Shown here piece by piece: positions 28,209 to 36,095 of a DNA stretch of 64,000 nucleotides. Source of the DNA: Sphingomonas sp. (lineage in GTDB: Bacteria; Pseudomonadota; Alphaproteobacteria; Sphingomonadales; Sphingomonadaceae); the NCBI GenBank assembly GCA_019635535.1, contig JAHBZH010000001.1:379001-443000 (forward strand). The letters are read 5' to 3'. Both the position numbers and the translations under genes were made by a program. The notes beneath the pieces were generated by a model, which searched no databases, had not been told where the DNA came from, and saw only the letters and a list, made by a program, of their open reading frames with translations. Every line of letters starts with the position of its first letter. Within the stretch, counting starts at the first letter, position 1.

Positions 28209-28343
28209 TCAGGGATCCTGATGCCGCCGCTTTCCCTCGACATGACGTCGGGCGCGACGATGCGACAGGATCGACGGGAGAAACAAGACTGCCGCCGCGT
28301 ACAAGCCGAGCGCCAGCACAAGAACGATCAGCAGCTTAACCAT
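28209..28343 (-). CDS. 44-residue single-pass membrane protein
   Basis: This is a small ORF: 'MVKLLIVLVLALGLYAAAVL' at the N-terminus forms one hydrophobic helix, followed by a basic tail (SHRRARRHVEGKRRHQD). The ATG follows a purine-rich AGGGGGCGAAA. It precedes the nucleotide-sugar dehydrogenase gene on the same strand by 136 bases. No family recognised; the call rests on ribosome site, helix and charge pattern. Confidence 0.5.
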   Translation of the reverse strand: MVKLLIVLVLALGLYAAAVLFLPSILSHRRARRHVEGKRRHQDP

Positions 28344-28462
28344 TTTCGCCCCCTATCCTGTCCATGGTGCACCAAAGGCAGCGTCATCCCGGCCATGCTG
28401 AAAGTCCTAGCGTTTCGCGTGCGCGGAGCCAACCCGGAGGTTTGCGACCCGCAAACCGGTGA

Positions 28463-28978
28463 TCAATTGAAGAAATGGGGCGTCATCGGGCAGGTTCCCG
28501 CCGGGGAGACGGCGCGCGCGTAACGCTCGCCCAGATGCACATAATAACAAATGCGCCGGTTGCCGACATACGCCTCGCGGCTGAAGATCGCCATCGCGGG
28601 TATCGGTCTCACCAGTGGCGAATCCTCCCCCGGGTCCCGGAAGGGACAGCGCTCCTCCAAAGCCACGCGCCGTTCCTGAACCTCCGGTGCGCGAAGGGCG
28701 TTCTGGGGCCGGCCTTCCCGATCGCTTCGGGACTGGTCTTCCCGACCGCTACGGGATTGGCCATGGCTCTCCTCCGGGCTCGGCGCCTGGCCGCGAACCA
28801 TGTCGGGCCGCGAGGAGTTGGGAAGGCCATAGACACAGACCCGCCGCCCCGCATCGACCCGCTGCCGCAGCAGGCGCGAGAGTGTCGGCGGGTTGGGGCC
28901 GCGATCGCGGGGCACCTCAATGGCCTGGGGATTGACCTGCAGGCCTCCGGCCAGGAGCAAAGGCAATAGCTGAAGCAT
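28463..28978 (-). CDS. Secreted hypothetical protein
   Basis: This 171-residue protein has a short signal peptide (MLQLLPLLLAGGLQ) and a hydrophilic Arg/Ser/Asp/Glu-rich middle with an approximate repeat (RSGREDQ / RSDREGRPQ). The C-terminal part ('FSREAYVGNRRICYYVHLGE') is more ordered. Four Cys residues (two in the C-terminal half) could form disulphides in the periplasm. The start is the ATG at 28978, chosen because it gives a signal peptide; the ribosome site is weak. It is divergent from the hydrolase at 29182. No function can be assigned. Confidence 0.6.
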   Translation of the reverse strand: MLQLLPLLLAGGLQVNPQAIEVPRDRGPNPPTLSRLLRQRVDAGRRVCVYGLPNSSRPDMVRGQAPSPEESHGQSRSGREDQSRSDREGRPQNALRAPEVQERRVALEERCPFRDPGEDSPLVRPIPAMAIFSREAYVGNRRICYYVHLGERYARAVSPAGTCPMTPHFFN

Positions 28979-29181
28979 CGTGTCTTTGGACCATAAGCCC
29001 GCATCGGATGGCGAGTCAAAGTTCCAGTCCTCCCGAAATCCGCCCGCAACGGCGACAGGATCGCCGATCCGCACCGGCAAACATTGACCCGTTCGTCCCG
29101 TGAGGGCAGGGCCATGTCGATCATGAGAAAAATGTCTGTTGCGGCCCGCATGGCTGATCGGGGAATAGTGTCGGAAGAGCA

Positions 29182-30285
29182 ATGATGACGGGCAGGAAGA
29201 AATATGCACTCGGCCTGCTCGCCGCCTTTTTCATGGGAGGCGTATCCAGCATCATTGCATTGAAGCTGCAATTGCCTCCCTACCACACATTCGCGAACCT
29301 GTATTATCAATGGGTACGCCCGACTTTGGTCAAAGACGATCCGGACGAGGCCGTCGTGCCTCATATCCGCATCGCCACGGAAGCGGATGTCGTCCGCACG
29401 CGCGAACAGCTCATCGCCTTCTTCTGGCCGGACGGGATCCCGGCCGGCGTCCCCCAGGTCGAAACCGACCTATCCTCACCGAGCAGCCATGCCGCCGAAC
29501 GCGTGGACAGGTTCACAGTTCGGATGGATCATGGGATAACGTCGATCGCGTATCGGTTCATACCCAAAAACCGGAACGGGCATCTCATACTCTATCATCG
29601 CGGCCATGAAGGCAGCAGCCCTCATCACGACCGGAATATCTCCCAGCTGATCGGGCAGGGTTTCGAGGTCGTGGCTTTCTGGATGCCGTTGACCGGAGAG
29701 AATTCCCAACCCTGGATCGAACATCCCTCGATCGGCCGGCTCCGCCTGCTGACCCACGATCATTTACGCTTTGCGCATGAAGGCGGACATCCAACGAGAT
29801 TCTTCATGGAACCTGTGGTCTTCGTCCTGAATCACTTGACCGCGACCGAACGATATCGATCGATTTCGATGATCGGACTCTCTGGAGGCGGCTGGACGAC
29901 CGCTGTTGCATCGGCGATCGATACCCGCATCCAGTTCAGTTTTCCGGTCGCCGGATCCATGCCGCTTTCGATGCGGAGCGGCGGGGACCTGGGCGATTAT
30001 GAGCAGGTCTCCTCGCAGCTCTATTCCATCGCCAATTATTTCGAGCTTTACGTGATGGGCGCTTCCGGCGAGGGCCGCCGTCAGCTGCAAATCCTGAACG
30101 AATTCGATCCGTGCTGCTTCTCCGGCCGCGCCGCGCTGAACTACGCCGAGACCATCGACAATATCGCGACCGGCAAGTTCGACGTGATGATCGATAGCAG
30201 CCACGGCCGTCACGAGATATCGAGAGGGGCATTGACCAGGATTGTATCCGAGATTCTCGGCAATGCGCCGCCGTCTCGGACATGA
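29182..30285 (+). CDS. Membrane-anchored alpha/beta hydrolase-like protein
   Basis: This 367-residue protein has an N-terminal signal-anchor ('YALGLLAAFFMGGVSSIIAL') and an exported catalytic domain. The nucleophile elbow appears as 'ISMIGLSGGGWTTAVA' (GLSGG), and the oxyanion-side strand as 'HLILYHRGHEGSS'. A His near the end ('MIDSSHGRHEIS') could complete a triad. Esterases of this build in EPS loci may remove acyl groups. The exact family is not recognised. It is separated from a divergent secreted protein by about 200 bases. Confidence 0.7.
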   Translation: MMTGRKKYALGLLAAFFMGGVSSIIALKLQLPPYHTFANLYYQWVRPTLVKDDPDEAVVPHIRIATEADVVRTREQLIAFFWPDGIPAGVPQVETDLSSPSSHAAERVDRFTVRMDHGITSIAYRFIPKNRNGHLILYHRGHEGSSPHHDRNISQLIGQGFEVVAFWMPLTGENSQPWIEHPSIGRLRLLTHDHLRFAHEGGHPTRFFMEPVVFVLNHLTATERYRSISMIGLSGGGWTTAVASAIDTRIQFSFPVAGSMPLSMRSGGDLGDYEQVSSQLYSIANYFELYVMGASGEGRRQLQILNEFDPCCFSGRAALNYAETIDNIATGKFDVMIDSSHGRHEISRGALTRIVSEILGNAPPSRT

Positions 30286-30379
30286 CGTTGGCGCCCCGGC
30301 CATTGCGGCGGCGCGTTCCTCGCGGCCGTTGACGAAATGCCTTATATGATCCCGGCCGTTCACCCGTTCGGCGAGTGTC

Positions 30380-31252
30380 ATGCAATGCCGTTTGCGCTGG
30401 AGACCGGCTTTGGCCGCTAAAAGGCTTTCAACGCGGGCCGTAAGCCGACCGTGGGGACGCACCGCGTTCCCGGTTGAATTCGAACATGTGCAAACCGATG
30501 CCCCTGTCGGCGAATTCTGGTTCATCGATACCGACCGCGACGATGCCCAGCTGCTCGTCAAATATCTCTTCACGTCCGAACGTCTCTCCATCCAGGTCCA
30601 TCCGGACGATGCGGCCGCGCGCGCACGTGGCCTTGCGCACGGCAAGGACGAGGCGTGGTACATCCTCGACGCTGAGCCCGGCGCAGTGATCGGCCTCGGC
30701 CTCACCGAAACCATCCCGCCCGAGGCGCTTCGGACCGCCGCGCGCGATGGCAGCATCGAGGGGCTGATCGACTGGCGCCCGGCCAAGGCCGGCGATCTGT
30801 TCTGGTCTCCCGCCGGCACGATCCACGCCATCGGCGGCGGGCTTTCGCTGATCGAGGTCCAGCAAAATCTCGATCTCACCTATCGGCTCTACGATTATGG
30901 CCGGCCACGCGAGCTGCATCTCGACGATGCGGTCGCCGTCGCCGATCCGGCGCCAGCGTCCCCGCCGGCAAAGCCGCGCGACCTGGGCGCGGAGCGGTCC
31001 GTTCTGGTCGAAGGCAGCTCCTTCATTCTCGAGAAGTGGGCCTTAGCCAGCCGGGCCAGACTGCAGTCGGACGACGGCGAACTATTGCTGATGCCGATTG
31101 CCGGCAACGGCCGGATAGATGGCGGGCAATTGTCCCCGGGCTCGGTGTGGCGGGTGGACGGCGAGGCCGAGCTCGACGCGGGCAACGGCCTCGAACTGCT
31201 CGCCGCCTATCCCGGAGCGACGGTCGTCGAAGAGATTTGCGTCTTCATCTAG
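30380..31252 (+). CDS. manA: Mannose-6-phosphate isomerase, class I
   Basis: This enzyme of about 290 residues interconverts fructose-6-phosphate and mannose-6-phosphate, feeding GDP-mannose synthesis. Metal-binding motifs are 'SIQVHPDD', 'GKDEAWYIL' and 'WSPAGTIHAIGGGLSLIEVQ', typical of type I isomerases; the length matches the short bacterial form. The N-terminus is uncertain: the ATG at 30380 overlaps another ATG in a different frame, and TTG codons at 30395 and 30410 are in frame. It lies at the edge of the EPS region, so it may supply mannose for the polymer. Confidence 0.88.
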   Translation: MQCRLRWRPALAAKRLSTRAVSRPWGRTAFPVEFEHVQTDAPVGEFWFIDTDRDDAQLLVKYLFTSERLSIQVHPDDAAARARGLAHGKDEAWYILDAEPGAVIGLGLTETIPPEALRTAARDGSIEGLIDWRPAKAGDLFWSPAGTIHAIGGGLSLIEVQQNLDLTYRLYDYGRPRELHLDDAVAVADPAPASPPAKPRDLGAERSVLVEGSSFILEKWALASRARLQSDDGELLLMPIAGNGRIDGGQLSPGSVWRVDGEAELDAGNGLELLAAYPGATVVEEICVFI

Positions 31253-31295
31253 GACGGGTCTGGCACGGCCCTTCCCGACCCGCTAGAGGCGCGCC

Positions 31296-32669
31296 ATGAC
31301 CACGCGCACCGAAACGGGCGACACGGCCCCAGCGATCGAGAGCCGCGACGATCTCGTCGCCGTCTTCGCCAGGGGCGAAAAGCCGAAAGCCGCCTGGCGG
31401 ATCGGCACCGAGCACGAGAAGTTCGTCTACCGCTGCGCCGATCATCGCGCGCCTTCCTATGACGAGCCCGGCGGCATCCGCGATCTGCTGGGCGAGATGG
31501 CGGCCTATGGCTGGTCGCCCGTTTACGAGGGCGATACCGTCATCGCCCTGTCGGGCCCCGACGGCACGATCAGCCTGGAACCCGCCGGCCAGCTTGAGCT
31601 TTCCGGGGCCCTGCGCGCCAGCATCCACGAGACCTGCAGCGAGGCCGGGCGACATCTGGAGCAGGTCGTCGCGGTCGGCGACAAATTGGGGCTCGGATTC
31701 CTCGGCCTCGGCATGTGGCCGGACAAGACCCGCGCCGAGCTGCCGCGCATGCCCAAGGGCCGCTACAAGATCATGCTCGATTACATGCCGAAAGTGGGCA
31801 GCTTCGGCCTCGACATGATGCTGCGCACCTGCACCATCCAGACCAATCTCGATTACGCCTCGGAAGCCGACATGGCGCTGAAATTCCGGGTCGGCCTCGC
31901 GCTCCAGCCGCTCGCCACCGCCCTCTTCGCCAATTCGCCGTTCACCGAAAGCAGGCCCAACGGCTTCCTGTCCTTCCGCAGCCATATCTGGTCCGATACC
32001 GATCCGGACCGCACCGGCATGCTGCCCTTCGTGTTCGAGGACGGCTTCGGTTACGATCGCTATCTCGATTACGCGCTCGACGTGCCGATGTATTTCGTCT
32101 TCCGCGACGGCCGTTATATCGATGTCTCGGGCCAGTCGTTCCGCGATTTCCTCGACGGGCGGCTGCCGGCACTGCCGGGCGAGAAGCCGATCCTGTCCGA
32201 TTTCACCGACCATCTCTCGACGATCTTCCCGGAAGTGCGCCTGAAGTCCTTCCTCGAAATGCGGGGCGCCGATGGCGGGCCGTGGAACCGGATCTGCGCG
32301 CTGCCGGCCCTGTGGGTCGGCCTGCTCTACGACCAGGGCGCGCTCGATGCGGCCTGGGACGAAGTGAAGCACTGGTCGCTCGCCGAACGCCAGGAACTGC
32401 GCGATGCCGTGCCGAAGCTCGGCCTGGCCGCGCCCGTGCCCGGCGGCGGCACGCTGCGCGAGCTGGGCGGCCGCATCCTCGCCATCGCCGAAAGCGGGCT
32501 GAACGCGCGCGGCCAGCTCAACTCGTCGGGCGACAACGAATCCGGTTTCCTCGATCCGCTGCGTCAGATCGTCGCCTCGGGGCAGACGCCCGCAGAGCGG
32601 CTGCTCGAACGCTATGAAAGCGAATGGGCGGGCGACGTCTCGCGCATCTATGCGGAAGAAAGCTTCTAG
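31296..32669 (+). CDS. gshA: Glutamate-cysteine ligase (plant/alphaproteobacterial type)
   Basis: This 457-residue ATP-dependent ligase makes gamma-glutamylcysteine, the first step of glutathione synthesis. The motifs 'WRIGTEHEKFVY', 'ISLEPAGQLELSGA', 'MPKGRYKIMLDYMPKVG' and 'CTIQTNLDYASE' are those of the GCS2/plant-type family found in alphaproteobacteria. It starts 43 bases after manA. Its stop shares a CTAG with the stop of convergent wecB. The egt genes lie 19 kb away, so EgtA identity is less likely. Confidence 0.93.
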   Translation: MTTRTETGDTAPAIESRDDLVAVFARGEKPKAAWRIGTEHEKFVYRCADHRAPSYDEPGGIRDLLGEMAAYGWSPVYEGDTVIALSGPDGTISLEPAGQLELSGALRASIHETCSEAGRHLEQVVAVGDKLGLGFLGLGMWPDKTRAELPRMPKGRYKIMLDYMPKVGSFGLDMMLRTCTIQTNLDYASEADMALKFRVGLALQPLATALFANSPFTESRPNGFLSFRSHIWSDTDPDRTGMLPFVFEDGFGYDRYLDYALDVPMYFVFRDGRYIDVSGQSFRDFLDGRLPALPGEKPILSDFTDHLSTIFPEVRLKSFLEMRGADGGPWNRICALPALWVGLLYDQGALDAAWDEVKHWSLAERQELRDAVPKLGLAAPVPGGGTLRELGGRILAIAESGLNARGQLNSSGDNESGFLDPLRQIVASGQTPAERLLERYESEWAGDVSRIYAEESF

Positions 32670-33763
32670 CGCTTCGCCGACCGCCGACGCAGGTCCTCAA
32701 CGCAGCGCGCGGCAGTCCGCCCGTCCCAATGCTCAGGACGCACCGGCGCCCATTGCGATGCGCGTGCCTCACGAAGGGCTTCCAGCAACGTATCGGCATT
32801 GACCAGTCGATTGGTCCCTTGCGTGACCGTGATCGGCCGCTCGGTATTCTCGCGCAGGGTCAGACAGGGAATGCCGAGATAGGTGGTTTCTTCCTGGATG
32901 CCGCCGCTGTCGGTGATCGCCGCGGCGGCGTTGGAGACCAGGCTCATGAAACGGACATAGGACATCGGCTCCGCGAGGCGGATGCCGGCCTGCTCCAGCC
33001 GCGTGCGCAGGCCGAATTCGGCAAGCCGCGCGGCAGTGCGCGGATGGACCGGAAAGACGATCGGCAGTTCCGCCTGGACGGCGATCAGCGCATCGACCAG
33101 CGGCGCCAGCGTTGCCAAGCGATCGACATTGCTCGGCCGATGAAGCGTTACGACCGCATAAGACTGTCCCTTCAGCCCGAACGCGGCCGGCGCATGCTCC
33201 GCCTCGATCCGTGAACGCACCAGCTCGAAGCTGTCGAGCATGATATTCCCGACCCGGCTGATCCGCGCCTCGGGAATGCCCTCGGCGCGCAGATTCTCGT
33301 CGCCGTCGGGCGACGGTGTCCACAGCACATCGGACAGCACATCCGTCACGAGCCGGTTCAGCTCCTCCGGCATCGTCCGGTCGCGGCTGCGCAGCCCCGC
33401 CTCGAGATGGACGACCGGAATGCCGAGTTTCGCTCCTGCCATCGCGGCGGCCGCGGTCGAATTCACGTCGCCGACCACGACCAGCCAGTCGGGACGGTCG
33501 ACCCGCGCGATCGCCTCATAGGCGATCATCACCTTGCCGGTCTGCTCGGCATGGGTGCCCCCGCCGATGCCGAGATGATGGTCGGGCGCGGGCAGGCCCA
33601 GCTCTGCGAAAAAGCTGTCGGACATCGCCGCGTCGTAATGCTGGCCGGTGTGGATGAGCACGGGATCGAAATCCCGGGCCGCGACCAGCGCATGCCAGAG
33701 CGGCGCGATCTTCATGAAGTTCGGCCGGGCGGCGGCGATCAGGTGGACGCGGGCGAGCGGCAT
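32666..33763 (-). CDS. wecB: UDP-N-acetylglucosamine 2-epimerase (non-hydrolysing)
   Basis: This 365-residue GT-B-fold enzyme converts UDP-GlcNAc to UDP-ManNAc. Signature parts are 'HTGQHYDAAMSDSFFAELGL', 'VVVGDVNSTAAAAMAGAKLG', 'HLEAGLRSRDRTMPEELNR' and 'ITDSGGIQEETTYLGIPCL'. It is last in the minus-strand run that starts with ftsE, 40 bases after the GH84 gene. UDP-ManNAc could serve the EPS or another surface glycan; with the dehydrogenase at 26804 it could yield ManNAcA. Confidence 0.93.
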   Translation of the reverse strand: MPLARVHLIAAARPNFMKIAPLWHALVAARDFDPVLIHTGQHYDAAMSDSFFAELGLPAPDHHLGIGGGTHAEQTGKVMIAYEAIARVDRPDWLVVVGDVNSTAAAAMAGAKLGIPVVHLEAGLRSRDRTMPEELNRLVTDVLSDVLWTPSPDGDENLRAEGIPEARISRVGNIMLDSFELVRSRIEAEHAPAAFGLKGQSYAVVTLHRPSNVDRLATLAPLVDALIAVQAELPIVFPVHPRTAARLAEFGLRTRLEQAGIRLAEPMSYVRFMSLVSNAAAAITDSGGIQEETTYLGIPCLTLRENTERPITVTQGTNRLVNADTLLEALREARASQWAPVRPEHWDGRTAARCVEDLRRRSAKR

Positions 33764-33803
33764 CCGCTTTCCTTATCGGGCGCACGGCGCGGCGCAAAGC
33801 CGG

Positions 33804-34868
33804 TCACTGCGTCAGGACCAGTTCGTCGCTGACGGTCCAGTGGCCGTCAAGCCAGGCGAGGATTTCGCGCGCTGCGGGATGATCGAAGGCGGCATAGCGA
33901 TCGCGCAGGCCGGCCAGCCGGTCGCCGAGCCGGTCCAGCCCCCGATCCTGCAGGGTCAGCAGGTCGCGCCCGATCCGCTCGGCCAGCGCCTCGCCCAGCA
34001 CGTCGCGCGCCGCCCGCACGAAGGCGGCGCCATATTCGTAGGCGTCTCCCTTGGCATAGCTTTCCGCCAGGGTCAGCGCCGGGATGCGGCTCAGCATGGG
34101 CTGGGAAGCCGGATTGATGCCGTGCCCCGCGATCAGGCCGCCGATCGCCGCCGGCCGGCCGGTAAAGGCGCGCAGATGCAGGTGCTGCGACATGCGGGCA
34201 CCGTCGTTCACCGGATAATTGTCCCACAGGAAGGGCTTGCGGCGGAGCTGCTCCGCGACCCGGGCGAGATGCCCCGGCGCGATCTCGCGCGCGCAGACCT
34301 CCTCGCCCGTCCACATCACGTCGATCGCAGGATCGAGGAGGCGGCCGAGCGTTGCCAGATAATGCGGCGGCCGTGCGCCAAAGGCGACATCGAGGATCGG
34401 ATCGTCCGAATAATAAGACGGGCACATCAGGATGCGCCGCGCCGCGCCGCGTTCGGCGGCGAAATGGACGATCGCCGCCTGCCGCGCGGCGAGCCCGGGG
34501 ACGTCGCCGCGCATGTCGTCGAACAGGATGGCGAGATCGTCGGGCTGGAGCTGGGCCAGCTCCACCAGCTTCTCGCCGAACCGGCCCTGCCAGCCGCGTT
34601 CGGCCTGCAGGTGCAGTTCGAAAGGCGTCAGGCCGATGCCGAAACGGACATTTTCCAGTCGACAGAAATCGCGGAAGGCGAGGAGTTCGGCGAACTCGCC
34701 GCCTGGCCAGGGCTCCTGCCAGCGGCGGCGCAGCCAGACATCGGCCTTGGGCGCATAAAGATAGAAGCCGTAGCCGTGGCCACGCAGGAAGGCGACAGTC
34801 TCGCGACGCGCCGCCCAGCTCCAGGGCCGCCCGAAAAAACCTTCGATCAGCCCCAGCTCAGGCGTCAT
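33804..34868 (-). CDS. GH84-family beta-N-acetylglucosaminidase (O-GlcNAcase-like)
   Basis: This 354-residue protein matches the catalytic domain of GH84: 'GLIEGFFGRPWSW', 'FYLYAPKADVWLRRRWQEPW', and 'LAILFDDMRGDVPG' with the paired catalytic Asp117-Asp118, then 'LWDNYPVND'. GH84 enzymes remove terminal beta-GlcNAc by substrate-assisted catalysis. No signal peptide is visible, so the protein appears cytoplasmic. It is shorter than secreted clostridial NagJ-type enzymes and lacks accessory modules. Its start overlaps the plsC end by 11 bases, so it is co-translated in the ftsEX-ydcF-plsC operon. Confidence 0.88.
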   Translation of the reverse strand: MTPELGLIEGFFGRPWSWAARRETVAFLRGHGYGFYLYAPKADVWLRRRWQEPWPGGEFAELLAFRDFCRLENVRFGIGLTPFELHLQAERGWQGRFGEKLVELAQLQPDDLAILFDDMRGDVPGLAARQAAIVHFAAERGAARRILMCPSYYSDDPILDVAFGARPPHYLATLGRLLDPAIDVMWTGEEVCAREIAPGHLARVAEQLRRKPFLWDNYPVNDGARMSQHLHLRAFTGRPAAIGGLIAGHGINPASQPMLSRIPALTLAESYAKGDAYEYGAAFVRAARDVLGEALAERIGRDLLTLQDRGLDRLGDRLAGLRDRYAAFDHPAAREILAWLDGHWTVSDELVLTQ

Positions 34869-35559
34869 CGCCCGCCTCCAGATCGTTGATCGCCTCGTGC
34901 ACGGCCACCTCGATCTCGCGTCGGGGCAGGCCGGGGGCGACTGCGGGCAGGAAGCGGAAAGTGACGAGGCCCGGCTTTTTCACGAAGGCATGACGCGGCC
35001 ACAGCCGCCCGCTGTCCAGCGCGACCGGCGCGACGGCAAGACCGAGCGCGCGATAGAGCCCGGCGAAGCCCGGCTGGAGCGGCGGACGCGTGCCAGGGGC
35101 GACGCGCGTGCCTTCGGGAAAAATGAGGATCGGTCGCCCGTCCGCCACCGCCGCCTCGGCCGCGCGCAGCATCCGCCTGAGCGCCGCCGCGCCACCCTGG
35201 CGATCGACCGGAATCACCCCATAGCGGCGCACCACCCAGCCCCAGAGCGGAATGTCGGCAAGCTCACGCTTCAGCACGACCGCCGGCTCGTTCAGCAGCA
35301 GAATCATCTCCATCGTTTCGAACATCGACTGATGCTTGACCGCGACCAGGACTGCCCCCGGCGGCGGTGCGCCTTCGACGCGTGCGCGGATGCCGAGGAT
35401 GTGCGCTGCGCACCAGCGATGGAAACGGCACCAGCTATGCGCCCATGACCGGATCGCTCCGGTGCCGAGCAGGCTGATCGGAAAGGATAGGAGGACGGCG
35501 ATCACCGTACCGCCATAGAAGACCAGCGCGAACAGGGCCGAACGGACGAGAGACATCAA
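34858..35559 (-). CDS. plsC: 1-acyl-sn-glycerol-3-phosphate acyltransferase
   Basis: This 233-residue inner-membrane enzyme acylates lysophosphatidic acid to phosphatidic acid. An N-terminal membrane helix is followed by the active-site block 'VKHQSMFETMEM', in which the usual HX4D reads HX4E, and by 'FPEGTRVAPG' (block III) and 'VALDSGRLW'. The change of Asp to Glu recurs, as far as I recall, in relatives and is not by itself a loss. Its ATG overlaps the ydcF stop by 4 bases. Confidence 0.88.
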   Translation of the reverse strand: MMSLVRSALFALVFYGGTVIAVLLSFPISLLGTGAIRSWAHSWCRFHRWCAAHILGIRARVEGAPPPGAVLVAVKHQSMFETMEMILLLNEPAVVLKRELADIPLWGWVVRRYGVIPVDRQGGAAALRRMLRAAEAAVADGRPILIFPEGTRVAPGTRPPLQPGFAGLYRALGLAVAPVALDSGRLWPRHAFVKKPGLVTFRFLPAVAPGLPRREIEVAVHEAINDLEAGDDA

Positions 35560-36095
35560 ATGCCGATCAGGTCCGCCGCGCGACCGAGCAGATATTTGTT
35601 GTACTCCAGGAAGATCGCGCGGAAATCCGGCTCTGTCGGCACGGCATCGACGACGATCCCGATATCGCCGTCGATCCGCTTGCGAAGCTCGTATCGCGCG
35701 CGCGGCATGTGCAGGTCGTTGGTGACCAACCGGAGCGAGCGAAAGCGCCGCCGCTCCATCCAGCGCGCCACCTCGTCGGCATTGGATCGGGTGTCGAACG
35801 ATTCCCGTCCCAGCACGACGCGCTGATCGAACAGATCGGCATAATCGGGATATTGCGCCTTGAGTTCCGACAGCCGCACCGTGCGATTGACACCGGACAC
35901 CAGCATCCGCTCCGCCCGCCCTTGCCGCAACATCTCCAGCCCCCGTTCCATCCGTCCCGGGCCGCCGGTCAGCACGACGATCGCATCGGTTCGCGCGTCG
36001 CCGGCGGGACGCGGCAGCAGCACCGCGAAGGCGGCATAGCCGAGCGCATAAGCGAGCAGCATGAACGAGACGAGGCGGATGAGCGCACGGATCAT
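35556..36095 (-). CDS. YdcF/ElyC-family (DUF218) membrane protein
   Basis: This 179-residue protein has one N-terminal helix ('LVSFMLLAYALGYAAFAVLL') and a DUF218 domain: 'AIVVLTGGPGRMERGLEML', 'MLVSGVN', 'TRSNADEVARWM' and 'RLVTNDLHMPRA'. E. coli ElyC and SanA of this family affect envelope integrity and peptidoglycan-lipid metabolism. The start at 36095 overlaps the ftsX stop (ATGA), and the stop overlaps plsC likewise. Confidence 0.87.
   Translation of the reverse strand: MIRALIRLVSFMLLAYALGYAAFAVLLPRPAGDARTDAIVVLTGGPGRMERGLEMLRQGRAERMLVSGVNRTVRLSELKAQYPDYADLFDQRVVLGRESFDTRSNADEVARWMERRRFRSLRLVTNDLHMPRARYELRKRIDGDIGIVVDAVPTEPDFRAIFLEYNKYLLGRAADLIGI

Noticed and set aside
26681..28339. 552-codon plus-strand open frame
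   Set aside because: Antisense to the nucleotide-sugar dehydrogenase. Composition is of shadow type.
30380..30430. Alternative short ORF starting with the second ATG near 30385
   Set aside because: It stops after a dozen codons; it may only reflect uncertainty of the manA start.
31296..32669. Glutamate-cysteine ligase as EgtA of an ergothioneine cluster
   Set aside because: It lies 19 kb from egtB-egtD, and its sequence is of the ordinary plant-type GshA used for glutathione.
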